Notes: generated by a model from the sequence alone, not told the origin. A stretch of DNA of 44,470 nucleotides from Chitinophagaceae bacterium (GCA_019752295.1 JAIEMK010000008.1:1-44470), one strand, 5' to 3'; counted from the first letter of the stretch, positions 7,918-18,015 are shown. Numbers and translations: made by a program.

Positions 7918-10158
7918 CTATAAACGCAAGAGTCCGGCTTTATAAAGTGTATTCACTGGTTTATTATCCCAGAACAATTCAAAATCTTGCAGACCCGCAT
8001 TTTCATAATCTGCCTGTATCGCCTGTATCGAAAGAACTGTTGGATGATGGATACTCAGCTTAGGCAGGATGCTTTGGAGCCATGCGCCTTTTTCGGGATC
8101 AACACTAATTGAATAAGTATTTTTTTGTGTCTGGAAACTCAGCAACATGACTTCCCATTTATTTCCTTTTTTAGATTTTTGTATGATCTCAGATTTTGGT
8201 TGTTTACCCAACCAGATCACTTTATAGTTTAGGCCTGATATTAACTCAGGTTCTTCAACAGCCTTTCTAATATAATCGGGAGCAATATTAGTTTTGGGTA
8301 TTTTAAAATCGAACCATTGATGCAAAGCAAAATCAAAACATGCCCCATGCATATAGTTTAACAAGGCTTTCTTTAAGCCAAATCCAAAACGTTCGTGGTC
8401 TGCACCGGTCAGATCAATATGTTGAATATCATTGTTCGCAAAACTACCGATCTCGTTTGAGAGCTTTCTTACTGAATATTTTTGGGGATCCAAGCCAATC
8501 GGACTATGCGCTGTCATGGTAAATAAATGCCAGAATGCAGATTGCAAAATACCGGCTTCAAACAATTGGCGTACCATCTCCAGAGAGTCGATGGTTTCTT
8601 GTTCGGTTTGCGTTGGAAAGCCATACATCAGGTAAGCATGCACCATGATACCAGATTCGGTAAAATGTTTACTTACCCTGGCTACCTGTGCAACCGTAAT
8701 TCCTTTTTGTATTAATTGCAAAAGCCTGTCCGATGCCACTTCCAGGCCTCCACTCACGGCAATACATCCGGAAGATTTTAATAACTGACAAAGGTCGAAT
8801 GTGAAACTTTTTTCGAAGCGAACATTTGCCCACCAGCTTACTACCAGTTTTCTGCGAATAATTTCAATCGCAACAGATTTCATCATCGAAGGTGGTGCCG
8901 CTTCATCTACAAAATGAAATCCATTTTGCGAAGTTTGTGCAATCATCTCTTCCATCCGGTCTACAATCAATGATGCAGCGATTGGTTCGTAGTTTTTGAT
9001 ATAATCTAACGATATATCACAGAAAGTACATTTACCCCAATAGCATCCATGTGCCATCGTTAATTTATTCCACCTTCCATCACTCCAAAGGCTGTGCATC
9101 GGGTTGATGATCTCGATAGCTGATATATATTTATCTAAAAGCAAATCGCTATAATCGGGGGTGCCCACCTGAGCCTGTTTATAATCGGCACAAATAGAAT
9201 TATTGAGATAAGTTACTTTTCCTTTAACAACTGTAAAAGTTCTTTTCAGTTCATCCAATTGTTTTTTGCCATTCAAATATTCGATCAATATTTCCAATGG
9301 TGCTTCTCCATCGTCGAGTGTAATAAAATCAAAGAATTCAAATACTCTTGCATCGCTGAGAGCGCGTAATTCCGTATTTGCAAATCCACCGCCCATGGCC
9401 ACTTTTACATTGGGATAATTTTTTTTGATCCATTGTCCGCAACGAAGCGATTCATATAAATTTCCCGGAAACGGCACTGAGATTGCAACCATCATAGGTT
9501 GTACAGTCTCCATCTTTTTTTGTAATATATCAATCAGGATATGATCGATATATGTATAAGGTTCTTGCAGTGCAAGATATAATTCGTTGAACGAATTGGC
9601 AGATCTTCCTAGGCTTTCTGCATATCTGCTAAAGCCAAAATGTTCATCAACGGTTTCTTTGATCAGGTCGCTCAAATCTTCCAAATACATGGTAGCAAGG
9701 TGTTTTGCCATATCCTGTACTCCCATGCTGCCAAATGCCCATTTCAAATCGTCCAGTTGTGCAAAGCGAGCAGCTTCCGGTAAAAACTCCCTCTTACAAA
9801 TCAGATGTGCCAACACATTTCGTTTCCCTTGCAGGAAGCAAACCACATCATCAATTGTTCTGATATAATCATCCTTTAAAGCAACGATCCTTTCGTTATT
9901 AGCGGAAAGGTTTGGTTGAATGGCTTCGATAGTGGTAAACAACTGTTTCAGTCCAGCTTTGCTAAATAGTGCCAGTGTAACTTCAATACCCAAATCTGCC
10001 TGATAAGAAGGAATATTTTTGGTATTGAAAAATCCCTTGAGATATGCTGTTGCCGGATAGGGCGTATTTAGTTGTGTAAAAGGTGGTGTTATTAAAAAAA
10101 CAGGAGCTTTCAATACGACAGTTTTATCGAACAAAAGTAATACACAAAAATATACCAT
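7918..10158 (-). CDS. B12-binding-domain radical SAM protein
   Basis: Radical SAM enzyme of up to 746 aa. The N-terminal part (from about residue 16: KAPVFLITPPFTQLNTPYPATAYLKGFF, then PMMVAISVPFPGNLYESLRCG at about 236-256) has the cobalamin-binding Rossmann pattern. The radical SAM cluster motif is CYWGKCTFC (Cx3-type spacing, about 374-382), with GGLEVAS further on. No natural-product genes adjoin it. The start is uncertain: ATG 10158 lies upstream of an exact -7 box TACTTTTG (10139-10132, minus), so TTG at 10113 just before KAPVFLI may be the true start. It is convergent with the DnaJ-KTSC gene and divergent from the Fic gene. Substrate unknown. Confidence 0.85.
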   Translation of the reverse strand: MVYFCVLLLFDKTVVLKAPVFLITPPFTQLNTPYPATAYLKGFFNTKNIPSYQADLGIEVTLALFSKAGLKQLFTTIEAIQPNLSANNERIVALKDDYIRTIDDVVCFLQGKRNVLAHLICKREFLPEAARFAQLDDLKWAFGSMGVQDMAKHLATMYLEDLSDLIKETVDEHFGFSRYAESLGRSANSFNELYLALQEPYTYIDHILIDILQKKMETVQPMMVAISVPFPGNLYESLRCGQWIKKNYPNVKVAMGGGFANTELRALSDARVFEFFDFITLDDGEAPLEILIEYLNGKKQLDELKRTFTVVKGKVTYLNNSICADYKQAQVGTPDYSDLLLDKYISAIEIINPMHSLWSDGRWNKLTMAHGCYWGKCTFCDISLDYIKNYEPIAASLIVDRMEEMIAQTSQNGFHFVDEAAPPSMMKSVAIEIIRRKLVVSWWANVRFEKSFTFDLCQLLKSSGCIAVSGGLEVASDRLLQLIQKGITVAQVARVSKHFTESGIMVHAYLMYGFPTQTEQETIDSLEMVRQLFEAGILQSAFWHLFTMTAHSPIGLDPQKYSVRKLSNEIGSFANNDIQHIDLTGADHERFGFGLKKALLNYMHGACFDFALHQWFDFKIPKTNIAPDYIRKAVEEPELISGLNYKVIWLGKQPKSEIIQKSKKGNKWEVMLLSFQTQKNTYSISVDPEKGAWLQSILPKLSIHHPTVLSIQAIQADYENAGLQDFELFWDNKPVNTLYKAGLLRL

Positions 10159-10169
10159 GGAGCCTAACC

Positions 10170-10199
10170 TTGATTATTTGGCCCATTTGTGTATTTTTG
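10170..10199 (+). promoter_or_regulatory. Bacteroidota-type promoter of the Fic gene
   Basis: -33 TTG at 10170-10172, 19 bp spacer, and exact -7 box TATTTTTG (TAnnTTTG) at 10192-10199. Transcription would start near 10204, giving a leader of about 17 nt that lies within the palindrome before the start codon. Confidence 0.6.
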
Positions 10200-10220
10200 A
10201 TAGTATCAAATGATACTATC
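10199..10220. promoter_or_regulatory. Perfect palindromic operator of the Fic gene
   Basis: Arms GATAGTATCA and TGATACTATC, 10 bp each with no mismatch, are separated by AA. The site begins on the last base of the -7 box and ends directly before ATG 10221, so a bound dimer would block transcription start. The Fic protein has its own C-terminal winged helix and is the obvious candidate repressor (inference). Confidence 0.65.
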
Positions 10221-11177
10221 ATGAAACCACCTTATAGCATCACTCCTACAATTTTAGAGTTTATCAGTTCCATTTCAGAAAAAATAGGAGCAATCAATGC
10301 GGCACATTTGCAAATACCTAGGGCCGAATTACGCAAAAGCAATCGCATTAAAACAATTCAATCCTCTCTTGAGATTGAGGGCAACACATTAAGTATTGAG
10401 CAGGTTACTGCAATACTAGATAACAAAAGAGTATTAGCTCCCAAAAAAGATATATTGGAGGTTCTAAATGCAATTGACTTATATGATCAGATAGATAAAC
10501 TAAACGCCACAAGCATTGCTTCCTTTCTGAAAGCCCACGCTATATTAATGAAGGGACTATCTCCTTCAGCAGGAAAAATTCGAAGCAGTTCAGTTGGAAT
10601 TGTTAAGGGTATGCAACTTACACATCTGGCGCCTCCTGCAAAAATGGTAAAGTCGCTATTGAATATTCTTTTTAACTATTTAAAAAAAGATAAAGACCCT
10701 GTTCTGATTAAAAGCTGTGTATTTCACTACGAACTAGAATTTATTCACCCTTTTTCAGATGGAAATGGGCGCATGGGGCGATTATGGCAAACTGTTTTAT
10801 TACAAAAATACAACCCAGTATTTTCATTTTTACCTATTGAAACTATTATCAAAAAAAGGCAATCAGATTATTATAAAGCCTTAAGTATTTCTGACAAAGC
10901 AGGTAACTCAACAACTTTTATTGAGTTTTTATTGTCGGTAATTGATCATGCTTTAGAAGATCTGCTGCATTTACAACAACCGCCTCTATCCGCTTTTGAC
11001 AGAATAGTTCTTTTTAAAACACTCATTGGGAAAACAAAATTTACAAGACAGGATTACATGCTACATTTTAAAGAAATTTCTTCAGCTACGGCAAGTCGGG
11101 ATTTAAAAGATGCTGTTGAAAAAAAAATATTAAAAAGGGAGGGGGACAAAAGAACGACAGTATATCACTATTATTAA
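10221..11177 (+). CDS. Fic-family AMPylase, class II, with C-terminal winged helix
   Basis: Fic protein of 318 aa from ATG 10221. The N-terminal inhibitory helix carries SLEIEGN (49-55), fitting the (S/T)xxxE(G/N) motif of class II Fic enzymes, so activity should be self-inhibited by E53. The catalytic motif HPFSDGNGRMGR (176-187) is complete. The flap lies at about 120-140 (RSSSVGIVKGMQLTHLAPP). The last about 40 residues (FTRQDYMLHFKEISSATASRDLKDAVEKKILKR) look like a winged helix, as in the Bacteroides and Shewanella Fic structures. Expected reaction: transfer of AMP to a hydroxyl side chain of a target protein. The open frame extends upstream to 10083, but that part contains the promoter and operator and is rejected. 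Confidence 0.92.
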   Translation: MKPPYSITPTILEFISSISEKIGAINAAHLQIPRAELRKSNRIKTIQSSLEIEGNTLSIEQVTAILDNKRVLAPKKDILEVLNAIDLYDQIDKLNATSIASFLKAHAILMKGLSPSAGKIRSSSVGIVKGMQLTHLAPPAKMVKSLLNILFNYLKKDKDPVLIKSCVFHYELEFIHPFSDGNGRMGRLWQTVLLQKYNPVFSFLPIETIIKKRQSDYYKALSISDKAGNSTTFIEFLLSVIDHALEDLLHLQQPPLSAFDRIVLFKTLIGKTKFTRQDYMLHFKEISSATASRDLKDAVEKKILKREGDKRTTVYHYY

Positions 11178-11185
11178 TTGAAAAG

Positions 11186-11218
11186 ATAAATGAGTTGACT
11201 TAAAATCAACTCATTTAT
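11186..11218. terminator. Hairpin between convergent Fic and phosphoesterase genes
   Basis: A perfect 13-bp stem, ATAAATGAGTTGA (11186-11198) with TCAACTCATTTAT (11206-11218), and a 7-nt loop. It lies 8 bp after the Fic stop. On the minus strand it is followed by TCTTTTC, so it can serve both directions. Confidence 0.65.
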
Positions 11219-11303
11219 TGTACACCACAACCATTATTTTTCTTTGATTGCAGCCAGCTTTATAAAATCATTTTAATTGGACATGGATTTGATATTACTT
11301 AAA

Positions 11304-12158
11304 CTAGAATTCTACTCGCTTTGGTATCGAATCCAAACTGTAATACTGATGAGTTAACCGTTTACCCTTGATAGTAATGATTCTGAATCCGGAAGGATCC
11401 TGACCAAGTGGTTTTCCAACAGGTCCAGTAGTAATCATTTCCAATTCTTTTGACATACCAAAAGAATTCCTATGATAATGACCGGCAAATACATATTTGA
11501 TTCCATTAGCTTTAAAAATGTCAAGATATTTCTTTCTGGTATCTATTGGAATATTAAAATATCCGTTTGCTTCGTCTGGTTGGGCGAGGAATAATGGATG
11601 ATGCAGAAATACAATTATATGCTTATACCTCTTATTCTTAGCTTCTTCCAATGTTTTCAAAAGCCATTTTTCTTGCTCAAGTGCCTTCTCGGTTACTTTT
11701 TGCGGAGCGGTTAAATAAAGAGAATTCAAAACAATCCCCAACATAGTATTGCAAGTAAAACTATAATAATCCTTACCCAATAAAGCATTATACTTCTCAA
11801 TATCAACTTGTGCAGGATTATTCCCAATATCATGATTCCCTACAACATTATAAAATGAAATACTTGAATCAAGTTTTCTACTAACATTTATATATTCATT
11901 TACTTGTGCTGAATCAAATGGTTTGTTAACCAAATCTCCGGTAACAATTAAAAAAGCAGGTTTTAACCGGTTGGCTTCTTTAATTGCTTTAGTATAATTT
12001 TCGGTTTCTTTTTCGAAAGATTTATTAGCCGTAAAAAATCCAAATTGAGGGTCGGTCATCTGAAAAAAAAAGTATTTCCTTGCTTCCATTCTGGAGCTAA
12101 CACAACTGTTTAATCCGAAACATACCAATAACAGTAACTTGAAGATATTTTTTTGCAT
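11304..12158 (-). CDS. Metallophosphoesterase lipoprotein (CPPED1-like)
   Basis: Calcineurin-like phosphoesterase of 284 aa. The signal peptide ends in lipobox LNSC (C19), so it is a lipoprotein. The metal-ligand motifs are all present: TDPQFG (35-40; Gln-type first motif as in CPPED1-like enzymes), GDLVN, GNHDIG, HHPLF and GHYHRN. It is the last gene of the SusCD locus, 36 bp behind susD, so it probably removes phosphate from, or cleaves a phosphodiester in, whatever SusCD imports or binds at the surface (inference). No glycoside hydrolase accompanies it. Confidence 0.88.
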   Translation of the reverse strand: MQKNIFKLLLLVCFGLNSCVSSRMEARKYFFFQMTDPQFGFFTANKSFEKETENYTKAIKEANRLKPAFLIVTGDLVNKPFDSAQVNEYINVSRKLDSSISFYNVVGNHDIGNNPAQVDIEKYNALLGKDYYSFTCNTMLGIVLNSLYLTAPQKVTEKALEQEKWLLKTLEEAKNKRYKHIIVFLHHPLFLAQPDEANGYFNIPIDTRKKYLDIFKANGIKYVFAGHYHRNSFGMSKELEMITTGPVGKPLGQDPSGFRIITIKGKRLTHQYYSLDSIPKRVEF

Positions 12159-12194
12159 AGTATTACCATTTAAAATTTAAATAACTGTAACGCA

Positions 12195-13688
12195 TTACCA
12201 ACCTGGGTTTTGTGGTTTTAAATTCGGATTCGCATCTATTTCTTTTTGTGGAATTGGCCAGAGTAAATAGTCTGCATTAAACTTATAACCAAGTTCATTT
12301 ACATAGGTCAATGCATCTTCAAAATTGCCGGTTTTTAAATTATAGACTTTTCTTGTGCGTTGAATATCAAAAAAAGACTTGTTTTCGTATGCCAGCTCAT
12401 GATAACGCTCACGCCAAATAGCTGTTCTAAACTCGTCTTTCTTTAGGCCTTGTAAATTGGGTAATGCAGCTCTTGCTCTTATTTTGTTCACTTGTGCATA
12501 ATTATTTACAGTTGGCCCTTCCACTTCATTAGATGATTCAGCATAAATCAGAAGAACTTCAGAATAACGTAACAGAGTCCAGTTTTCATCAGAATTTAAA
12601 TCACCTTTCGCCCCTGCGGCCTCTTCAAGATAAAACTTATACAAGGCGGGTGGAAATTTCAGCAGATTTGTAGTACTTCCCACCGCATAATCCTCTGTAA
12701 AATAAAACTGCTTTTGTTTTACCCTCTTGTCGTTTAACTCATAAGAATTAACAAATTCCGGAATGGGAGATACTGCATTTAAATCACTGGTTAATTTTGA
12801 AATCCCTTTTGGGCTGATAAATTCAGTAATTCTGTTTGTTTTAACTCCTGCCAAATATTGCACCTGAAAAATATGTTCGTCCAGATTTTTATGCGCTCTG
12901 TCGTGTAGATACTGGTAATTATCGAACAAGGTATAATAATTGCCATCAATCACTTCCTTTGCTTTCGAAGCTGCAAGTGTGAAGTAAGGAATGCCCTTGT
13001 TTAATGGATATCCAGCCATAGTTAAGTATACTGAGGAGAGTAAAGATTTTGCAGCACCCGTTGATGCCTTTCCTGTTTTATCAACTTTAGGTAATCCGGA
13101 ATTTTCTGCATACTGCAAATCGGAAATAATCTGCTCATATATTTTTTCTTTAGTAGATCTAGCTGGAAACAAATCGGCACTTGAAAAATTTATTGGTACA
13201 GTAATTAAAGGAATATCGCCGTACAACCTTACAAGATAGTAGTAGTACAAAGCTCTTAAAAAATAAGCTTCTCCAAGCAGGGACTTTTTTGCTGCCTCAT
13301 TCATTTGAATATTTGGAATACGCTGAATAGCAAGATTAGCATTTGAAATACCATTATAAAAGCCAGTCCACAAAGTATAATAAACTGGTTCATTGGCAGA
13401 GTTAGTATGGGTAATGGTATTTTCTTTGTATTGCGAACCACCGTGAGTTACGTGCCCTGCGGGCATCTCTATCAAAGACCATACAGCATCTCCTCTAAAC
13501 TCAATTTCAGTAGTAAATGTTTGTAGTGATGGATAGATTCCTGCAATTGCAGCAGATGCTTGAGTAGCAGTGGTAAAATAAGCTTCCTGAGTAAGTGCTG
13601 ACTTATTCTCCTCAGTTAAGAAATCCTTTTTGCAGGAGGAGAATAAAACCAATAATAAGAAGCTTACAAAATATAAAGTGTTTTTCAT
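12195..13688 (-). CDS. SusD/RagB-family outer membrane lipoprotein
   Basis: Surface nutrient-binding lipoprotein of 497 aa from ATG 13688 (MKNTLYFVSFLLLVLFSSC, lipid-bearing C19). Typical SusD features: AYFTTATQASAAIAGIY near the N-terminus, TPR-like helices (FLRALYYYYLVRLYGDIPLIT), the C-terminal RYSEVLLIYAES and WRERYHELAYENKSFFDIQRT blocks, and the LLWPIPQKEIDANPNLKPQNPGW ending. An upstream in-frame ATG at 13721 would overlap the susC stop by 14 bp and put 11 polar residues ahead of the signal peptide, so I prefer 13688. It works as the lid of the neighbouring SusC transporter. Confidence 0.94.
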   Translation of the reverse strand: MKNTLYFVSFLLLVLFSSCKKDFLTEENKSALTQEAYFTTATQASAAIAGIYPSLQTFTTEIEFRGDAVWSLIEMPAGHVTHGGSQYKENTITHTNSANEPVYYTLWTGFYNGISNANLAIQRIPNIQMNEAAKKSLLGEAYFLRALYYYYLVRLYGDIPLITVPINFSSADLFPARSTKEKIYEQIISDLQYAENSGLPKVDKTGKASTGAAKSLLSSVYLTMAGYPLNKGIPYFTLAASKAKEVIDGNYYTLFDNYQYLHDRAHKNLDEHIFQVQYLAGVKTNRITEFISPKGISKLTSDLNAVSPIPEFVNSYELNDKRVKQKQFYFTEDYAVGSTTNLLKFPPALYKFYLEEAAGAKGDLNSDENWTLLRYSEVLLIYAESSNEVEGPTVNNYAQVNKIRARAALPNLQGLKKDEFRTAIWRERYHELAYENKSFFDIQRTRKVYNLKTGNFEDALTYVNELGYKFNADYLLWPIPQKEIDANPNLKPQNPGW

Positions 13689-13707
13689 TTTCTTGAATTT
13701 ACTAGTA

Positions 13708-16700
13708 TTAGAAAGTAACATTTAACCCGATCATTAGTGTCCTCGGTTTAGGATAGTTTGTATAAGTTATACCTTGAGAAAAAGCAGTATTATAATTATT
13801 CAGTTCAGGATCATATCCAAAGTAATCCGTAATCAGAAAGAAATTCTGCAGAGAAGCAAATACCCTAAGAGAGCTGATACCAATTTTTTTAGTAAGTGAT
13901 TTTTCAAAATTATAGCCTAGCAATAAATTTTTCCCCCTGATAAAAGAGCCATCTGTCAGTTTACGTGTATCCATAAAATAGCTATAGCCAATGGGTCTTA
14001 ATTCTTCTAATACTGCACCCTGATTTGAGGGAGTCCAGGAATCCAATACGGTGGCATAGTTGTTAGCAATACCAAAACGACCTTCACTAGAATTTCTAGT
14101 ATTATTAAAGATCTGATTCCCACTTTGATACTGAATTTCCAGAATCAGGGAGAAATTATTATATTTAAAACTATTAGAAAATGTTCCGTAAAAATCAGGT
14201 ATACCTTTTCCAATAATAGCTCTATCATTTGCATTAATCTTACCATCGCTATTTAGATCTCTTATAATTACATCCCCAGGTTTTTTACCATACACTAAGG
14301 CCTGCGCAACCTGATCGTTACTATAAATACCATCTCGGATATAGCCAAATATAGATCCCACAGATTCACCTACTCTTATAATCTGGTTGTCTTTGAATCC
14401 ATAAATAATATCTTCATTATTCGCGCCCAGTGCAAGAACTTTATTCTTAAGCCATGAAAAATTGAAATTTGTAACCCAGTTGAATTTTCTGTTCTCTATA
14501 TTGGTAGTGTTGAGCGTAATTTCCAATCCTTTGTTTTCCATATTACCAATATTCTTGGTAACAGTTGTAAATCCACTTGTGGATGGTACTGGCGCGTCCA
14601 ACAATAAATCAACAGTTTTCTTGTAGTAAGCATCAAGAGTTATGTTTATTTTGTTCTTAAATAAACCAAGCTCCGCACCAATATTGAATTGCCTCGTTTT
14701 TTCCCATTTCAGATCTGGATTGGCTAGTCTGCCAATTGATACACCCGTTACCCTGCTTCCAAAAATATAGGAGTTAGTACTTAAACTAGCGAGTGACCGA
14801 TAAGAACCAATTGTGGAATTACCTGTTAAACCATAGCTCAATCTTAATTTCAGATTAGAAATTGTTTTATTGTTTTTTAAGAAATTTTCTTCAGAAATTT
14901 TCCATGCAAATGCGCCAGAAGGGAAAAAAGCAAACTTATTATTGTCACCAAATCTGGAAGAGCCATCAAAACGGCTGGTTGCAGTAAAAAGATACTTATT
15001 ATTTAAAGTATAGTTTATCCTTCCAAAATAAGACTTCATTTGGTACGCATTTGCATATGAGCTGGGTGCAAGGGGAGTTGCACCAGCACCTAGATTAGAA
15101 TATTCGTAATAATCATCCGGCATTAATGAAGTAGATGCATTCCAGCTTAAATAGTTCAGGGCTTGTTGTTCAGCTCCAAGTAAAAGGTTTATAGTATGAT
15201 GTTCATTAATTCTTTTGGTATAGTTTAACCTGTTTGACCAAACCCAAAAAGAACTTTCACTGCTATTAATATTCGAAGAGTTTTTACGCGTCCCCCCCTG
15301 CAGTTTGGAGCTATTAAATCTTGGGTTTATTTCATTAATAATGTTGGCACCAAAAGTGGAAGTAAACTCAAGTCCCGAGATTATTTTAAAATTGACATAT
15401 GCATCACCATTAAATGCATTTGTTTTATTCAATATTTTATTCTCATACACCTCAGACAAAGGGTTATCAAGCTTTTCCAATCCTGAGTAGTCCCCACCAT
15501 ATCCATAAGTACCATCACTGTACTTATAAGGAATAAACGGAACCATTTCCACTATGTTTCGAATTACACTATAAGATCCATTAGAGTCGTCCACTCCCCC
15601 ATCTGACTTTTTACTATGGCTTACTGTGGCTCCGATTTTCAACCAACTTTTAACAGTTTGGTCCAAAGTGATTCTTACATTATATCGTTTCTGAAAGCTT
15701 TCCTTTATTATTCCATTCTCATCAGCAAAACCAACAAAAAATCCATAATTCGTATTATTATTTTTACCGGTTATTGATAAATTATGGCTTTGACTTATCC
15801 CAGTTCGAAATACATTTTTACTCCAATCTTCCTCATAAATAGGCTGAGGGATGCCATTGGCATCAAGCGTGAATAATTCCCTGTTGTTGAATACATTAGC
15901 TTTTAGATAAGCCTTTCTCTTTATTAAAGGATCGATATACTTACCAGCTTGATAGCCAGTTGGGTCATACTTTTGAGCATTCTTGTAAACTACTTCTTCT
16001 AAATCCATCCACTGACGAGAAGTTAGTACTTTGAGATTTCTTGCTGGTGGAAGTTGATTGAAGCTTACATAAGTATCGTAACTTACTTGATTGCTGTTTT
16101 TTGTGCCTCTTTTCGTAGTTACAATAATAACACCGTTAGAGCCTCTGGTGCCATATATAGCAGTAGCTGATGCATCTTTCAAGACATCCATTGTTTCAAT
16201 ATCATTCGGATTTAAATTAGACAACCCCTCGGTCCATTCTACCCCATCAACAATGTAAAGGGGGTCATTTGATGCATTGATTGAGCTAAACCCTCGAATA
16301 GAAATAGAAGTTCGTCCTCCAGGTTTTCCTGAATTGGTTGATACATTAACGCCCGCTAATTTACCTGCAAGTGATTGTTCCGCATTAATCGCAGGGCGCT
16401 CCTGAAAGTCAGTTGATTTTAAACTTCCTACCACACCAGTCAGATCTGCTTTTCTAACTGTGCCATAGCCCACCACCACCACATTATTCAATTCATTTAC
16501 TAATTGCTTCAACCGAATCAAAATTGAATTGCCATTGCCTTCTTTGATTAGTAATTCCTTAATCACCTGATTCTCGAAACCAACATAATTAAAAGAAATT
16601 CTGTAAGTCATTCCAACCTTAAGGCTATTAATTTGAAATTTTCCTTCCTTATTGGTGTTTACATTTACAGTTTCTGTTCCCTTAATTGCGGAAACTTTTA

Positions 16701-16860
16701 CGCTAACCCCTTCTAAAAGTTCACCCGCTTCCGAAATAACAGTTCCTGTTAAAGAATTGTTCTTTACTAAGTCCTGAGCAAAAAGGTTATTCCCGATCAA
16801 TACCAACGTTGAGCAGAAAATCATTAATTGCTTCAAGAGATTTTTTTTAACTCGATTCAT
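13708..16860 (-). CDS. SusC/RagA-family TonB-dependent transporter
   Basis: Outer membrane transporter of 1050 aa. Order: signal peptide (about 1-29), carboxypeptidase-D-like N-terminal domain (about 38-115, SLTGTVISEAGELLEGVSV), TonB-box region NNVVVVGYGTVRKADLTG, plug domain (about 140-255, with SIRGFSSINASNDPLYIVDG and IETMDVLKDASATAIYGTRG), and a beta-barrel ending in Phe (PRTLMIGLNVTF). There is no STN domain, although a FecR/sigma pair stands upstream; STN-bearing SusC proteins are the usual partners in trans-envelope signalling, so signalling may use another route. It is followed by susD. Confidence 0.95.
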   Translation of the reverse strand: MNRVKKNLLKQLMIFCSTLVLIGNNLFAQDLVKNNSLTGTVISEAGELLEGVSVKVSAIKGTETVNVNTNKEGKFQINSLKVGMTYRISFNYVGFENQVIKELLIKEGNGNSILIRLKQLVNELNNVVVVGYGTVRKADLTGVVGSLKSTDFQERPAINAEQSLAGKLAGVNVSTNSGKPGGRTSISIRGFSSINASNDPLYIVDGVEWTEGLSNLNPNDIETMDVLKDASATAIYGTRGSNGVIIVTTKRGTKNSNQVSYDTYVSFNQLPPARNLKVLTSRQWMDLEEVVYKNAQKYDPTGYQAGKYIDPLIKRKAYLKANVFNNRELFTLDANGIPQPIYEEDWSKNVFRTGISQSHNLSITGKNNNTNYGFFVGFADENGIIKESFQKRYNVRITLDQTVKSWLKIGATVSHSKKSDGGVDDSNGSYSVIRNIVEMVPFIPYKYSDGTYGYGGDYSGLEKLDNPLSEVYENKILNKTNAFNGDAYVNFKIISGLEFTSTFGANIINEINPRFNSSKLQGGTRKNSSNINSSESSFWVWSNRLNYTKRINEHHTINLLLGAEQQALNYLSWNASTSLMPDDYYEYSNLGAGATPLAPSSYANAYQMKSYFGRINYTLNNKYLFTATSRFDGSSRFGDNNKFAFFPSGAFAWKISEENFLKNNKTISNLKLRLSYGLTGNSTIGSYRSLASLSTNSYIFGSRVTGVSIGRLANPDLKWEKTRQFNIGAELGLFKNKINITLDAYYKKTVDLLLDAPVPSTSGFTTVTKNIGNMENKGLEITLNTTNIENRKFNWVTNFNFSWLKNKVLALGANNEDIIYGFKDNQIIRVGESVGSIFGYIRDGIYSNDQVAQALVYGKKPGDVIIRDLNSDGKINANDRAIIGKGIPDFYGTFSNSFKYNNFSLILEIQYQSGNQIFNNTRNSSEGRFGIANNYATVLDSWTPSNQGAVLEELRPIGYSYFMDTRKLTDGSFIRGKNLLLGYNFEKSLTKKIGISSLRVFASLQNFFLITDYFGYDPELNNYNTAFSQGITYTNYPKPRTLMIGLNVTF

Positions 16861-16939
16861 ATTTATTTAGGTTTTAAAAATAGAATATCATTACACTGCC
16901 AAAGCAGGTATCACATGTCTATCAACAATTATTAAATGT

Positions 16940-17950
16940 TTACTTTTTCACGATGCGGATTTGATCTCCTTCGTCCATTACTTTCAGGCCATTCATATTA
17001 ACTATTAGAGCTATTATATTTTTAATGGTATCTGATTCAAGTGTGTACCCAGTAAAGTATAAACCTTCAATTTCTGCTGAGTCATACAATATCTTAACAT
17101 TGTAAGCAGCACTCAATTTTTCAAACACTACTTTCAGTGATTCATGATCAAATTTCAACGAAGAATTTTGTTTTTCCGTTTTTTCATTTTTCTTTTTCTG
17201 TACTATATTTGTTGTAGTAGCATTTTTGGTTTTGGAGAACTTGTTAACAGTTACAGACTGACCAGCGGTAAGAAATACGGTTGCAAATAAGTTGGACTGC
17301 TGAATTGAATACACTTTTACTTTTCCTTCGAAAAGCTTCACTACTATTTTTTCTTTACCCAATGCATTTACTTCAAACTGTGTACCCAAAGCTGTTGTAG
17401 CGTATTCACCAGTAATTACAGAAAAAGGTCTGCTCTTATCTTTGGCAACTTTAAATAAAGCTTTACCGATTAACTGAATGTTTCTGGCATCTTTGTCAAA
17501 ATGCTTCTTGTAAATTAAAGAACTGCTGGGCGCAAGAGAAACAGTGGTTCCATCTATCAAATTAATTAACAGATTGGAAGCAGAATTATTTTTAACATTC
17601 GCAACTTCATCTATAGAATCGGTTGGAGATTTTGTTAGACTAACAGATTGATCATTTACTGATTGGCGTTTTGATTTAAATAAAATTGTTCCGGTAAATA
17701 AAACTACAATTGCTGCTGCTGCTGCCCACCAATACGAAACTTTGTTAAATGAAACGATTCGTACATTACGCTCTCCGAAATTTAAACCGCGTCTTTCTTT
17801 GACAGATATAGATTCTTCAAACGCCCTTTCTAGCTCTGTCTTGAACTCAATATCTTTGAATTCAAGTAAATGATCTAGTTCTGATGATTCTTCACTAGAC
17901 AATTTATTTTCCCAAAACTTTGCAATTAAGAGTTTTATTTTGCTGATCAT
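16940..17950 (-). CDS. FecR-family anti-sigma factor
   Basis: Single-pass inner-membrane regulator of 336 aa. An N-terminal cytoplasmic helical part (1-70), one TM segment (about 73-91, WWAAAAAIVVLFTGTILF), the FecR domain (about 125-225: LINLIDGTTVSLAPSSSLIYKK, GKALFKVAKDKSRPFSVITGEYATTALGTQFEVNA) and a C-terminal STN-like domain (about 265-334: SLKFDHESLKVVFEKLSAAYNVKI). It is encoded between the ECF sigma factor and susC, as in known Bacteroidota uptake loci. It should hold the sigma factor until the transporter signals substrate. Confidence 0.94.
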   Translation of the reverse strand: MISKIKLLIAKFWENKLSSEESSELDHLLEFKDIEFKTELERAFEESISVKERRGLNFGERNVRIVSFNKVSYWWAAAAAIVVLFTGTILFKSKRQSVNDQSVSLTKSPTDSIDEVANVKNNSASNLLINLIDGTTVSLAPSSSLIYKKHFDKDARNIQLIGKALFKVAKDKSRPFSVITGEYATTALGTQFEVNALGKEKIVVKLFEGKVKVYSIQQSNLFATVFLTAGQSVTVNKFSKTKNATTTNIVQKKKNEKTEKQNSSLKFDHESLKVVFEKLSAAYNVKILYDSAEIEGLYFTGYTLESDTIKNIIALIVNMNGLKVMDEGDQIRIVKK

Positions 17951-18015
17951 TATAATTAAAACGGGGACTAGAGAAAATAGGAGGGGTATTTACATGTTAA
18001 CTTAATGTTACCAAA

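Noticed and set aside
10083..10220. N-terminal extension of the Fic protein
   Set aside because: The extension encodes no known domain and contains the promoter and operator.
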